From NCBI RefSeq assembly GCF_013433315.1, contig NZ_WXVV01000034.1:1-64000 (forward strand): 64,000 nt of DNA, read 5' to 3'. Under the pieces are notes generated by a model. That model saw only the letters and a program-made list of their open reading frames with translations, was not told where the DNA came from and searched no databases. This DNA is from Pseudomonas crudilactis (GTDB taxonomy: Bacteria > Pseudomonadota > Gammaproteobacteria > Pseudomonadales > Pseudomonadaceae). Below, in pieces: positions 1-9,097 of the stretch. The translations under genes were made by a program, and so were the position numbers. Position 1 is the stretch's first letter. Each line of letters begins with the position of its first letter.

Positions 1-241
1 CGCCACCGCCACCGCCACCGCCACTTCCGCCGCCTCCACTACCACCATGCCCGCCGCCATTTCCTCCACCGTTACCGCCACCCCCTCCGCCATGTCCACC
101 GCCGCCACTCCCTCCACCACCACTGCCACCTTCCTTGGCCTGAACACTGGAAATGCCGGAAAGGCTATCCGGAATCAGCACGATGGACGCCGACAGAACT
201 GCGCCGATGGTCATTGCGAGCACGAGCTTTTTAATGTGCAT
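1..241 (-). CDS. Glycine-rich secreted protein (partial, runs off the left edge)
   Basis: Reading leftward from ATG at 241 the product begins MHIKKLVLAM, has a hydrophobic signal peptide ending near SSVQA, and then becomes almost pure Gly with Ser, His and Asn. The gene is still open at base 1, so its C-terminus is unknown. GGAGAACG lies just before the ATG; an in-frame upstream ATG exists but has no comparable site and would put extra residues before the signal peptide. The gene follows xcmS on the same strand after 75 bp and may share its transcript. Glycine-rich low-complexity proteins are often extracellular or surface material, so it could be a cargo of the adjacent secretion system; that is inference only. 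Confidence 0.75.
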   Translation of the reverse strand, partial: MHIKKLVLAMTIGAVLSASIVLIPDSLSGISSVQAKEGGSGGGGSGGGGHGGGGGGNGGGNGGGHGGSGGGGSGGGGGGG

Positions 242-316
242 ATCGTTCTCCGTCTTTGTGGTTTTGTTGGGAACGTAAAAGTGCATTGTTGCAGGGACCG
301 GACCCGTTCCCGGGGG

Positions 317-1504
317 TCAGTGAATACTCGAAGCCAGTTCGAAAATCGGGATGTACATCAGGATCACGATGACCCCGATCAGCAGGCCGATGAAGGTCAT
401 CAGCAGCGGCTCGAACAACTTTACGAACCACTCCAGCCAGCGGCTGATTTCCTCGTCGTAGAAGTCGGCGCTGCGCTCCATCATCTGCCCGAGGTTGCCG
501 GACTGTTCGCCGGCGCGCAGCAGTCGTAGCGACACCGGCGTCACCAGGTGATTGAGCTCCAGCGCGGTGGACAACGATTGCCCCTCGCGCACCCGTTCGC
601 AGGCCTGATCCAGCCGCACCCGCGAAGCCACGGTGAGCAAGCCGCGCACCATGCTCATGGCCGTTACCAGCGGAATCCCGCCTTGCAGCAGAATCCCCAG
701 CGAGCGATAGAACCGCGCCAGCTCATACATGAATATCCGTTGATGCACGGCCGGCAGTTTCTCCACCAGCCGATCCAGACCACGGCGAAACGCCGGTTGC
801 TTTTGCAGCACGGCGAGGGCGATGACAATCGCGGCCAGCGCACCGAAGAATTCAGCCTGATGCGCATGCAGAAACATGCCGCTGCTCATCAACACCTGCG
901 ACAGCCACGGCAGGTTATTGCCCAGCCCTTCGAACACCAGACTGAAGCGCGGCACTACATAACCCATCAAGAACAGCACCACGCCACCGCCGACGATCAG
1001 CAACAGCATCGGGTAGATCGAGGCGCTGATGATCTTCTGCCGCACCTCGTCCATGCGCTGGCGATAACTGACATAGCGACCGAGCGCATCGCCGACCGCG
1101 CCGGTCTTCTCGCTCGACTGTACCAGCGCCACGTACAGCGGCGGGAACACCGCCGACAACTGGCCCAACGCCTGCGAGAAGGATTTGCCCTCATAAAGCA
1201 GGCGCACCAGCTCACTCAAGGTTTTGCGGGCAGCGGGGGCGGATTCTTTTTCGGCGAGGCTTTCCAGCGCATCGATCAACGGTAGGCCAGCGTTGAGCAA
1301 CGTGGTCAGTTCCTGGCTGAACAACACCAGATTGAAGGTCTCGCGCTGACGCAGTTTCAGCGAACGCCAATGCTTGTCGGCGTGCGAGCTGAGCACGCGC
1401 AAACCCTGATCCTCGGCGATCCGCCGCGCCTCGCTGTCGCCCGCCGCTTCGACGCTCAAGGACACCACGCCAGCCTTGCCGACCGCTTTCAAATGAAATC
1501 GCAT
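317..1504 (-). CDS. xcmS: Type II secretion inner-membrane protein, GspF/XcpS family
   Basis: The 395-residue protein has the two-repeat GspF layout: a soluble domain with FSQELTTLLNAGLPL, a membrane segment near IYPMLLLIVGGGVVLFLMGY, a second soluble repeat (YELARFYRSLGILLQGGIPL) and a C-terminal membrane segment. GspF is the polytopic platform protein that couples the GspE ATPase to pseudopilus assembly. An ATG six codons upstream overlaps the xcmT1 stop, but the chosen ATG has GGAG eight bases before it. The two-gene order with a pseudopilin gene matches xcmT1-xcmS, described in P. putida GB-1 as needed to secrete the Mn-oxidising factor. The symbol is assigned from that recalled arrangement. 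Confidence 0.9.
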   Translation of the reverse strand: MRFHLKAVGKAGVVSLSVEAAGDSEARRIAEDQGLRVLSSHADKHWRSLKLRQRETFNLVLFSQELTTLLNAGLPLIDALESLAEKESAPAARKTLSELVRLLYEGKSFSQALGQLSAVFPPLYVALVQSSEKTGAVGDALGRYVSYRQRMDEVRQKIISASIYPMLLLIVGGGVVLFLMGYVVPRFSLVFEGLGNNLPWLSQVLMSSGMFLHAHQAEFFGALAAIVIALAVLQKQPAFRRGLDRLVEKLPAVHQRIFMYELARFYRSLGILLQGGIPLVTAMSMVRGLLTVASRVRLDQACERVREGQSLSTALELNHLVTPVSLRLLRAGEQSGNLGQMMERSADFYDEEISRWLEWFVKLFEPLLMTFIGLLIGVIVILMYIPIFELASSIH

Positions 1505-1518
1505 GGGCCGCGCTCCGC

Positions 1519-1947
1519 TCATTGCCAGTTGGTCACTTCGGCGTTTTCACCGTCGCCGCCGGGCTGGCCGTCCTTGCCCATCGACAGCAGGTCGTACTCG
1601 CTGTTTTCGCCGGGATAGCGGTAGGCGTAATTACGTCCCCACGGATCCTGCGGCAGTTTTTTCTGCAAGTACGGGCCGGTCCATTTCGCCTCGTCACTCG
1701 GCGCGGTGACCAAGGCCTGCAAGCCCTGTTCGGTGGACGGGTAGTGGCCGACTTCGAGGCGATAGATGTCCAGCGCTTTGCTCAGCCCTTCGATCTGCGC
1801 CTTGGCCACTTTGACTTCCGAGCGACCGAGTTGGGCGAAGTATTTCGGCGCGACGATCCCGGCCAACAGGCCGAGCACCACCAGCACCACCAGCAATTCG
1901 AGCAGGGTAAAACCGCGTTGGCTACGCGGACGAAATTGCAGCTTCAT
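1519..1947 (-). CDS. xcmT1: Type II secretion pseudopilin, GspG/XcpT family
   Basis: The 142-residue prepilin has a short basic leader and a prepilin peptidase site at G12/F13 (QRGFTLLELLVVLVVLG), with the conserved Glu at mature position 5. The C-terminal part is GspG-like (DPWGRNYAYRYPG, DLLSMGKDGQPGG). It would form the main pseudopilus after cleavage by a PilD/XcpA peptidase, which is not encoded in this window. The start at 1947 is chosen because GGGAGGT precedes it and the leader is then normal length. Its stop overlaps the start region of xcmS. The upstream intergenic region contains the CCCC/GGGG dyads seen at the other Mn-locus promoters. Confidence 0.92.
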   Translation of the reverse strand: MKLQFRPRSQRGFTLLELLVVLVVLGLLAGIVAPKYFAQLGRSEVKVAKAQIEGLSKALDIYRLEVGHYPSTEQGLQALVTAPSDEAKWTGPYLQKKLPQDPWGRNYAYRYPGENSEYDLLSMGKDGQPGGDGENAEVTNWQ

Positions 1948-2066
1948 GATGACCTCCCGTGAGTGGCAGCCGTGTCGCGAAGAGGGCTTATGCAATTGCC
2001 ATGCTCAGCCCCCACTGAAAACCACCTGATTGGCTGAAGCCCTTGTAAACCGGCGGTCTCCAGAGT

Positions 2067-2082
2067 CGGCACAGTGCTTGCG
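2067..2082 (+). promoter_or_regulatory. Candidate sigma54 promoter for the lytic transglycosylase gene
   Basis: CGGCACA-GTGC-TTGCG has GG (-24) and GC (-12) twelve bases apart, as sigma54 promoters require, and agrees well with TGGCACG-N4-TTGCW. It reads rightward, 72 bp before the ATG at 2154. Confidence 0.5.
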
Positions 2083-2104
2083 TATGGCTCAAACGTGATC
2101 GGCC

Positions 2105-2133
2105 ATTGGGGCATTTCCCCCAATTTATCGGGG
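2105..2133. promoter_or_regulatory. Overlapping CCCC/GGGG dyads between xcmT1 and the transglycosylase gene
   Basis: A perfect dyad ATTGGGG-N6-CCCCAAT occupies 2105-2124. It overlaps a second pairing, CCCCC at 2117-2121 with GGGG at 2130-2133. A further half site (CCCCCACTG) lies near 2010. These resemble the TTCCCC-N6-GGGGAA boxes before mnxG, the xcm/csm operon, the curlin operon and mcoA. The position suits upstream activation of the minus-strand xcmT1-xcmS pair; for the plus-strand gene the sites lie downstream of the candidate sigma54 promoter. Assignment to MnxR is inference. Confidence 0.5.
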
Positions 2134-2153
2134 TCGATCCGGGGAGGCCCGAC

Positions 2154-2762
2154 ATGAAATTTCTCGCCAGCGGATTGCTCGGTTGTGTGCTGTTCAGCGG
2201 CGCCGCGCAGGCCGATGTGTTCATCTCGGTGGACGCCAAGGGCAGCTACGTGCTGTCCAATGTTCACCGGCCCGGACGCACCTACGAACGGGTGATCCAC
2301 GAGGCTGAAATGCCTGTGGCCAGCCTCGATCAACAGCCACAAATGATCGCCAATCAGCCTTATGCGGAACTGGTCTCGGCAGCGGCCAAGGTCAATCAAC
2401 TGCCCGAGGCGCTGCTGCACGCGGTGATCAACGCAGAATCCCATTACAACCCCGGCGCAACCTCAGCCAAAGGTGCGGGCGGGTTGATGCAGTTGATGCC
2501 CGACACCGCGCGCGAGCTGGGCGTGACCGACGTCTACGATCCCAAGGCCAACATCCAGGGCGGGGCGAAATACCTCAAGCGTCTGATGACCCTGTTCGAC
2601 AACGACATTGCTCTCGCCGTGGCGGCCTACAACGCCGGGCCCGACGCGGTGCTCAGCCGTGGCCGGGTGATTCCGCCGTTCGCCGAAACCCAGCGTTACG
2701 TGCCGAACGTGTTGCGGCAGTACCGGCGTCTGCAAGGCCTGGCCATGGATGCGCCGTTGTGA
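2154..2762 (+). CDS. Periplasmic lytic transglycosylase (SLT domain)
   Basis: The 202-residue protein has a signal peptide ending at AAQA, a short DUF4124-like N-terminal stretch, and an SLT goose-lysozyme fold. Catalytic-type Glu95 is in INAESHYNPGA, followed by GLMQLMPDTA and VAAYNAGPDAV. Such enzymes cleave the MurNAc-GlcNAc bond of peptidoglycan and often open the wall for secretion or pilus machines. GGGGAGG precedes the ATG; the longer open frame from 2106 has no such site. It lies between xcmT1S and mnxG and carries its own candidate sigma54 promoter, so a role in fitting the secretion apparatus through the wall is plausible but inferred. Confidence 0.9.
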   Translation: MKFLASGLLGCVLFSGAAQADVFISVDAKGSYVLSNVHRPGRTYERVIHEAEMPVASLDQQPQMIANQPYAELVSAAAKVNQLPEALLHAVINAESHYNPGATSAKGAGGLMQLMPDTARELGVTDVYDPKANIQGGAKYLKRLMTLFDNDIALAVAAYNAGPDAVLSRGRVIPPFAETQRYVPNVLRQYRRLQGLAMDAPL

Positions 2763-2769
2763 CCCCAAC

Positions 2770-2840
2770 CCGGTTTCCCCACTTTCGGGGCAAACCGGAT
2801 AGACCCGAAAAGTGGGGAAAAGCGGTGGGGAATATCCCCC
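2770..2840. promoter_or_regulatory. Enhancer-like dyad cluster upstream of mnxG
   Basis: A dyad TTCCCC-ACTTTC-GGGGCA lies at 2775-2792, itself inside a larger CCGGTTT/AAACCGG inverted repeat. A half site AGTGGGGAAA follows, centred about 27 bp downstream (2802-2819), and then GTGGGGAATATCCCCC at 2826-2840. The cluster sits 50-120 bp upstream of the sigma54 promoter at 2891, the normal place for NtrC-family activator sites. The same dyad/half-site pair with 27-28 bp spacing recurs before mcoA. Confidence 0.6.
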
Positions 2841-2890
2841 GGATTCTCAAGTCGTCGCGGTAACTGATTGAACGGTAGAGCAATTTTTTG

Positions 2891-2906
2891 TGGCACGCGG
2901 ATTGCT
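2891..2906 (+). promoter_or_regulatory. Sigma54 (-24/-12) promoter of mnxG
   Basis: TGGCACG-CGGA-TTGCT is a perfect match to the sigma54 consensus, with GG at 2892-2893 and GC at 2904-2905. Transcription would start near 2917, giving a leader of about 45 nt to the ATG at 2962. It rules out upstream in-frame start codons for mnxG. Confidence 0.88.
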
Positions 2907-2961
2907 CCGAGGCATTTGTCGAGAAGTGTTCCCAAGAGCACCCACTACGAGGTTACTGATC

Positions 2962-5900
2962 ATGGTTGGCATTCATCACGCTCCGTCTCTGTTGAATTGG
3001 CTGCTGATTCTGGCCTCGATGCTCAGCGTCGAGCTGGCCGGCGCGGCCGTACGTTGCGAGCGCAACCTGGTGGCCAACGTCGTCGCCTTCGATCAACCGC
3101 TGATGTTCAACCGCCTCGGCGCGCAGAACATCAACGGCATGATGTTCGCCCTGCGCCGCGATGTCGTTGATGAGCATGAGCAGTCGCTGGCTTACGGCGG
3201 CGCCGCAGTTCCGGGCAAAGTCTCGTTGCGTCCGGACAAGCGTCCACGGCCATTGGTGTTGCGGGTGGCGGCGGGTGATTGCCTGACGATCAATTTGCAG
3301 AACCTGCTCGACTATCAGGCCAACCCCAACAAGCATTTTGAAAACGAGGGCGAAGAAGAGGGCGCGGAAAACGCCAACGGCGCCGAAGACTTCAAAGTCG
3401 ATGAACAAGTGGCTGATCGTCACGTCGGTTTCCAGGTCAACGGCCTGCAAGCGGTGAACAGCATTGATGACATCTCTTCATTCACCGGACGTAACGCCAA
3501 CAGCCTGGTGCCACCGGGGGCGAGCCGTTCTTACACGCTGTACGCCGAGCGCGAGGGCGCGTTTGCCGTCAGCAGCCGTGGCGCGACGTTTGGCGGCGAG
3601 GGCGCGGCCGGCAACGTTGCCAATGGTCTGTTCGGCCAGGTCGTCGTGCTGCCCAAGGGCGGTCGCACTTATCGCAATACCCTCACCGAAGAAGAAATGC
3701 GCTTGGCCACCACCGGCCGCGCACCCACCGGCCAACCGATCGTTGATTACCAGGCGCGCTACCCGCAGCGCGAACCGTGGTTGCGCGAAGGCAAGGCCGG
3801 CACGCCGATCATCGGCATGGTTGACGGTAATGAAATCATTTCCAGCGAAAGCGATGCGATTGTCATGGGCAGCAACGCCGACGGCAGTTTCCCATCCAGC
3901 ACCTACCCGCTGGAGTCGATGGGCAAACGCAACCCGGCGATTCCCAATCGCCTCGAAGCGTTCCGCGATTTCGCCTCGCAATTCCAGGACGAAACCGCCG
4001 CTACTCAAGCATTCCCGGCCTATTGGGCTGACCCGGTAATGGCCCATGTGCTGGAGCCGACACGCGACTCGTTCATGATCAACTACGGCTCCGGCGGTAT
4101 GGGCGCCGAAGTGGTCGCCAACCGCTTGGGCGTGGGGCCGATGCACGACTGCCTGTCGTGCGCTTACGAAGAGTTCTTCCTCAGCTCGCACACCGTCGGC
4201 GATGTAGCGATGCTGGTGGATGTGCCGGCCAACACCGGGCTGGAGAACATCGCCCCAGGGCAGACACCGCGCGCCGATCAGATCGGGGTGAAAGCCACCA
4301 TGGCGCTGTATCCGTCGGAGCCGTCGAACGTCAACCACAGCTACATCGGTGACTTCGTCAAATTCCGCAATACCCACAATGGCCACGAGCAACACATCTT
4401 CCACCTGCACGGCCATCAGTGGCTGTTCAACCCCAACGACGACAACTCCGATTACGTCGACGCCCAAGGCATTGGCCCGGGCGCCGGTTACACCTATGAA
4501 ATCGCCAATGGCGGTTCGGGCAACCGCAACCGCGTGGCCGGCGATGCGATCTATCACTGCCATTTCTATCCGCACTTTGCCCAAGGCATGTGGGCCATGT
4601 GGCGGGTGCACGATGTGTTCGAAGAAGGCACGCGACTCGATGTTTCGCAGCAGGGCGCCGACGGCTATCACAGCGAACCGTTTGCCTTGCGCAGTGGCAA
4701 ACCGGCGACCGGCGCACGCGCCTTGCCGGACGGCGAGATCGTCGCCGGCACACCGATTCCGGCGATTGTGCCGCTGCCGGGCAAAGCCATGGCGCCAATG
4801 CCGGGCAAAGTCGTAGTGGTGCCGAAAATCGGCGAAACCCTGGTCGCCGGCAATGATGACGACGATGACGAAGAAGAGGGCGATGACGATGGCGAGCACC
4901 ACGGCGGCAACGCCGGCGGTCAAGCCATCGGCTCACTGGCGCTGGTCGATCGCAGCGAAGCCAATCGCAATGCCGACGGCAGCCTGAAAAACCCGGGCTA
5001 TCCGTTCTGGATCGGTGGCATGGAAAGTTCGGTCGGTCAACGTCCGCCAACGCCGCCACTGGACATGCTCGACGCCGCCACCGCACAGTCGCTCAAGGCC
5101 AGCGGCAAAGCGCTGTGGGCCAACCTTGATCCGGCGCAATCCGGTGGTTGGAATGGCGGCTTGCAGCGGCACGCACTGGATGGCGTCGCGGCCGGTGGTG
5201 AAGCGCACACGGTGACCACTTCGCTGGATTTCTCCAAGGAAGTCACCCGCGCCAAACCGCTTTACCTGCCGGAAGAAGGCACCGAAGTCGAACAGGCCGC
5301 GATGGCCTTCCACGCGAAAAAAGATCACCCAAGCTATGCCTTGTTGCCCGGTAATCAAGTGGTGGCCAAGGCGTTCCGCACCAACGGCGCCTTGCCAATG
5401 GCCGGCGCGCCGTACTACGAACCGTGCATGGACGATCGGCAAAAGCGCCTGACCAGCAGCGCTGGCAGCGGCGAGTTCGCCAGCGGTGAGCGCGTCGACG
5501 GCATGTCCTTTGTCGGCGCATCGAGCTTCACCGCCGACCGGCCACGCATCTACAAAGCTGCCAACATCCAGTTCGACGCGGTGTACAACAAGGTCGGTTA
5601 TCACTTCCCGCAGGCGCGCATTCTGGCGCTGTGGGAAGACGCCTGGCCGGTGATCACCAAGCAGCGTCCGCCAGAGCCGCTGGTGATGCGCATGAACACC
5701 TTCGATTGCGTGCAATACCAGCAAACCAACCTGGTGCCGGCCACCTATGAGATGGACGACTATCAGGTGCGCACGCCGACCGACGTGATCGGCCAGCACA
5801 TCCACTTGCCGAAATGGGATCTGACCTCGGCGGACGGCTCGTCCAACGGCTGGAACTACGAGGATGGCGTGCTCTCGCCCGGCGCCGTGCAGGAACGTAT

Positions 5901-8796
5901 TCACGCGATCCGTGAGTTCAACCAATGCGCCAGCACTGACCCGCGCGACGGCACCCAGGCTTGCCCGAAAGCCAAGCAACATCCGTTCTTCGGTCAGTAC
6001 GGCCGCGCCGATTGGGTCGGAGCGCGCACGGCGATGCAGCGCTGGTTCGTCGATCCGGTGGTCAACGCCAAAGGCGTCGATCGCGGCCTCGGCACCATCT
6101 TCACCCACGACCACCTAGGCCCATCGACGCACCAGCAGATTGGTCTGTACGCGACCGTGTTGGCGGAACCGGCCGGTTCGACCTGGTTCCACGCCGAAAC
6201 CGGTGAGCCTCTGTACAGCGGCGCGCGTCAGGACGGCGGGCCGACCTCGTGGCAAGCGGTGATCAACACCGGCGACCTCGATGGCGACGGCAAGAACGAC
6301 AGCTTCCGCGAGTTCTTCCTCGAATACAGCGACTTCCAACACGCCTATGAAGCCGGCGTCTATGTCGGTGCCGGGCCTAACGGAGTGCCGAATGCCCAGG
6401 CGTTCCCGGCCACCGCCGACAGCTTCCGCTACGCAATCAATCCGCCAGTGCGCAACAACGCCAGCAATCTGCTTGAAGGCGTGCTGGAAGTGCAGGGCGG
6501 TCAGGTCCCGGGCTGCCCGAGCCGGCCATGTCCGCAGGCGATCTCGGTGGATGATCCGGGCATGTTCGTCGTCAACTATCGCAACGAACCGCTGGCCCTG
6601 CGCGTGTACGACCCGAACAAGGTCGGCCCGGACGGCAAGCGCGGCATGCAGGCCGACGGCCTCGGTGGCGATCTGTCGTTCGCCATGCAAAGCCGTACCG
6701 ACCGCGCAATTCCGGCAATGAATCTGGCGCCGAATCTGCTCACTTCGGCGACCGGACCCACCGGCGGCACCACGCTGTTCCCGCCACACATCAACAAGGG
6801 CGGTGCCGAGCCGGGCGATCCGTTCACGCCGATGCTGCGCACCTATACCGGCGACAACGTGCGGCTGCGGGTGCATGCCGGCGGCCATGAAGAAGAGCAC
6901 AACGTCACCCTGCACGGCGTGAAATGGCTGCAGAGCGGTTCCGGTTTCGGCAACAGCTCCAACTCCGGCTGGCGTGCGTCGCAAATGATCGGCATCTCCG
7001 AGCAGATGGGCTTTATTGCGCCGGTGTCGATGCTGTCCAGTTCGGCGGCGACCACGGGCGACTATCTGTACTCGATGGACGCTTCGATCGAAGGCTACTG
7101 GAGCGGAATCTGGGGGGTGATGCGCAACTACACCGCCAAACGCGCCGACCTGTTCGCCATCCCCAACAACCCGAATCCGGCGGGCATGCGCAACACCGTG
7201 GCGTTCGAAGGCAGTTGCCCACGGATCAGCGCCAACCCCAACGGTATCGGCACGCGGCCGACGGTGCAGCGCAACTATGAAGTGGTCGCGGCGCTGGCCA
7301 ACGATATTCTTGGCAATACGCTGGGCCTGACCATCGGCGACCCCGAAGGACTCGGCCAGCATGTCGGCGGGCCGCTGAATCCGGCGGGTGGCACCCTGGT
7401 GCTGAACTCGCGCACGGTGAGCATTCCACAAGTCACCGTGACCGATCCGGAGGATGGCGAAACCATCACCATCGGCGGCCAGAGCGGGCCGCTGCATGAC
7501 CCGACCGCGATCCTCTATGTGCGTAAATCCGATCTCGATCCGGTGAGTGGCAAGCTCAAACCCGGCATTCCGGTCGAACCGCTGGTGTTGCGTGCAGCGG
7601 CAGGGGACTGCATCAACATCACGTTGGAAAACCGTCTGCCGAGCGTGATGCCCGACCTGACGCAAACCGCAGTGATGCAAGGCATGGTCAAGCGTGATCG
7701 CAACAGCGGTCTGGGTTCGACCACCTTCAGCAACAACCTGATGCGGCCGTCCAGCCACGTCGGTCTGCACGCACAGTTGCTGGCATATGACATCACCAAA
7801 TCCGACGGTGCCAACGTCGGCGCCAACCCGATCCAGACCGTGCCACCGCGCGTCGGCAACAGCGGCGCGTACCCGACCCGTACCTATCAGTACTACGCCG
7901 GGCACCTGGAGCGTGAAGGCAAACCGGTGACGCAACTGGGCCGCAGCGTCGACAACATCAACGCCACGGCGGTGGAGTTCGGCGGGCTCAACTTCACTCC
8001 GGCGGACGTGATCAAGCAACCGCAAAAAGGCCTCGGTGGGGCGATGAGCATCCTGCCGATCGGCGCGACCTGGGTTGATGATGCGCGCAAGGTCAACGCC
8101 ACGGTGACGGCGCCAGGGCAAACCAGCTACCGCGACTTCGCGATGGTCTGGCACAAGGCGTTGAACACCCGTTGGGCCAATGGTCGGCCGGTGGAAGGGA
8201 TTGCTGCTGAAGGCTTCGGCGTGCCGACTGATCCACAGGACAACTCGAGCATGGCGATCAACTACAAGACCGAGCCGCTGTGGTATCGCTTCGGCCTCGC
8301 CCCCGACGCGCCGTTTGGTCATGCCGATGGCGCGGGTTATGGCGACATGACCAACGCGCACATGGCCTACAGCAATGCGCTGGTCGGCGGTGATCCGCAG
8401 ACACCGGTGCTGTATGCCAAACCGGGGCAACCGTTCCGCACGCACATTTTGATGCCGAGCGGTGGCAGTCGCGGCACCACGTTCCAGCTCGACGGGCACG
8501 TCTGGTCGGTGAACCCATTCCAGGCCGAGAAGAGCGACACCGGTGGTTATCCGATGGGCTCGCCGGGCGTGGGCTCGGTGCGCTTCGGCTACAACCCGAT
8601 GTCGATGTACATCGGCGCCCACGAAAGCATCCTGCCGGCCGCGCACTTCAGTTTCATGATCCCGAGCGCCGGCGGTAGCAATGCAATACCGGGCGATTAC
8701 CTGTTCCGCGACTACGGCGCCTACGGCAACACCTCAGGGTTATGGGGCTTGCTGCGCGTGACCAACGAACCGGAACCGGCGCCGCCAAGCCAGTAG
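2962..8796 (+). CDS. mnxG: Giant multicopper oxidase, MnxG-type Mn(II) oxidase
   Basis: The 1,944-residue secreted protein has a signal peptide ending near ELAGA and several cupredoxin-like domains. Copper-ligand clusters are HIFHLHGHQW (H478-H485), HCHFYPHFAQGM (532-543, a type 1/trinuclear motif), QHIH (945-948), THDHLGPSTH (1048-1057) and HEEEHNVTLH (1309-1318). Length and content match MnxG of P. putida GB-1 (about 1,960 aa), which oxidises Mn(II) to Mn oxide at the cell surface. Two acidic tracts (near 130-145 and 632-645) and an EF-hand-like loop DLDGDGKNDSF (from 1106) could bind cations. GAGG precedes the ATG, which lies downstream of the sigma54 promoter. It heads a set of accessory genes reaching 14639. 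Confidence 0.92.
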   Translation: MVGIHHAPSLLNWLLILASMLSVELAGAAVRCERNLVANVVAFDQPLMFNRLGAQNINGMMFALRRDVVDEHEQSLAYGGAAVPGKVSLRPDKRPRPLVLRVAAGDCLTINLQNLLDYQANPNKHFENEGEEEGAENANGAEDFKVDEQVADRHVGFQVNGLQAVNSIDDISSFTGRNANSLVPPGASRSYTLYAEREGAFAVSSRGATFGGEGAAGNVANGLFGQVVVLPKGGRTYRNTLTEEEMRLATTGRAPTGQPIVDYQARYPQREPWLREGKAGTPIIGMVDGNEIISSESDAIVMGSNADGSFPSSTYPLESMGKRNPAIPNRLEAFRDFASQFQDETAATQAFPAYWADPVMAHVLEPTRDSFMINYGSGGMGAEVVANRLGVGPMHDCLSCAYEEFFLSSHTVGDVAMLVDVPANTGLENIAPGQTPRADQIGVKATMALYPSEPSNVNHSYIGDFVKFRNTHNGHEQHIFHLHGHQWLFNPNDDNSDYVDAQGIGPGAGYTYEIANGGSGNRNRVAGDAIYHCHFYPHFAQGMWAMWRVHDVFEEGTRLDVSQQGADGYHSEPFALRSGKPATGARALPDGEIVAGTPIPAIVPLPGKAMAPMPGKVVVVPKIGETLVAGNDDDDDEEEGDDDGEHHGGNAGGQAIGSLALVDRSEANRNADGSLKNPGYPFWIGGMESSVGQRPPTPPLDMLDAATAQSLKASGKALWANLDPAQSGGWNGGLQRHALDGVAAGGEAHTVTTSLDFSKEVTRAKPLYLPEEGTEVEQAAMAFHAKKDHPSYALLPGNQVVAKAFRTNGALPMAGAPYYEPCMDDRQKRLTSSAGSGEFASGERVDGMSFVGASSFTADRPRIYKAANIQFDAVYNKVGYHFPQARILALWEDAWPVITKQRPPEPLVMRMNTFDCVQYQQTNLVPATYEMDDYQVRTPTDVIGQHIHLPKWDLTSADGSSNGWNYEDGVLSPGAVQERIHAIREFNQCASTDPRDGTQACPKAKQHPFFGQYGRADWVGARTAMQRWFVDPVVNAKGVDRGLGTIFTHDHLGPSTHQQIGLYATVLAEPAGSTWFHAETGEPLYSGARQDGGPTSWQAVINTGDLDGDGKNDSFREFFLEYSDFQHAYEAGVYVGAGPNGVPNAQAFPATADSFRYAINPPVRNNASNLLEGVLEVQGGQVPGCPSRPCPQAISVDDPGMFVVNYRNEPLALRVYDPNKVGPDGKRGMQADGLGGDLSFAMQSRTDRAIPAMNLAPNLLTSATGPTGGTTLFPPHINKGGAEPGDPFTPMLRTYTGDNVRLRVHAGGHEEEHNVTLHGVKWLQSGSGFGNSSNSGWRASQMIGISEQMGFIAPVSMLSSSAATTGDYLYSMDASIEGYWSGIWGVMRNYTAKRADLFAIPNNPNPAGMRNTVAFEGSCPRISANPNGIGTRPTVQRNYEVVAALANDILGNTLGLTIGDPEGLGQHVGGPLNPAGGTLVLNSRTVSIPQVTVTDPEDGETITIGGQSGPLHDPTAILYVRKSDLDPVSGKLKPGIPVEPLVLRAAAGDCINITLENRLPSVMPDLTQTAVMQGMVKRDRNSGLGSTTFSNNLMRPSSHVGLHAQLLAYDITKSDGANVGANPIQTVPPRVGNSGAYPTRTYQYYAGHLEREGKPVTQLGRSVDNINATAVEFGGLNFTPADVIKQPQKGLGGAMSILPIGATWVDDARKVNATVTAPGQTSYRDFAMVWHKALNTRWANGRPVEGIAAEGFGVPTDPQDNSSMAINYKTEPLWYRFGLAPDAPFGHADGAGYGDMTNAHMAYSNALVGGDPQTPVLYAKPGQPFRTHILMPSGGSRGTTFQLDGHVWSVNPFQAEKSDTGGYPMGSPGVGSVRFGYNPMSMYIGAHESILPAAHFSFMIPSAGGSNAIPGDYLFRDYGAYGNTSGLWGLLRVTNEPEPAPPSQ

Positions 8797-8830
8797 GTAC
8801 AACGGTAATGCCCCGGCGGATGCAAATCCC

Positions 8831-8920
8831 TGTGGGAGCGAGCCTGCTCGCGAAGAGGGCGGCACATGCAACAGGTGTGTTGGCTGACAGACCGCTTTCG
8901 CGAGCAAGCTCGCTCCCACA
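8831..8920. repeat. REP doublet (REPIN)
   Basis: Two inverted copies of the Pseudomonas REP (GTGGGAGCGAGCCTGCTCGC at the left, its inverse ending CTCGCTCCCACA at the right) face each other. They lie just after mnxG and could form a long hairpin that trims or protects the mnxG transcript. Confidence 0.85.
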
Positions 8921-8965
8921 GTGGGCAGTGGTGGCAGTGAGGGAGTGGGATGTATGCAAATCCCT

Positions 8966-9053
8966 TGTGGGAGCGAGCTTGCTCGCGAATGGGAGCAACC
9001 CGGTTTTTGAGGGTGAGGCGGATGACGCTTTCGCGAGCAGGCTCGCTCCCACA
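8966..9053. repeat. Second REP doublet (REPIN)
   Basis: A second inverted pair of the same REP family begins 45 bp after the first. The two REPINs fill the gap between mnxG and the beta-propeller gene, and may reduce expression of the helpers relative to mnxG. Confidence 0.85.
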
Positions 9054-9097
9054 TGGGGGGCGGTGTTTTGCCAGGTGAAGAGGTAGGGGAGAGTCAG

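Noticed and set aside
1990-2006. Sigma54 promoter for xcmT1 on the minus strand
   Set aside because: GAGCATG-GCAA-TTGCA has a good -12 box, but -24 lacks the GG pair; too weak to list as a feature.
2890-2961. Upstream in-frame start for mnxG
   Set aside because: It lies within or just after the sigma54 promoter (2891-2906) and before the predicted transcript start; the ATG at 2962 begins a proper signal peptide.
6115-8646. 843-codon open frame on the minus strand inside mnxG
   Set aside because: It is the antisense shadow of a high-GC gene with strong third-position bias. It lacks a ribosome site and gives a His/Arg-rich product with no domain. The copper motifs are on the plus strand.
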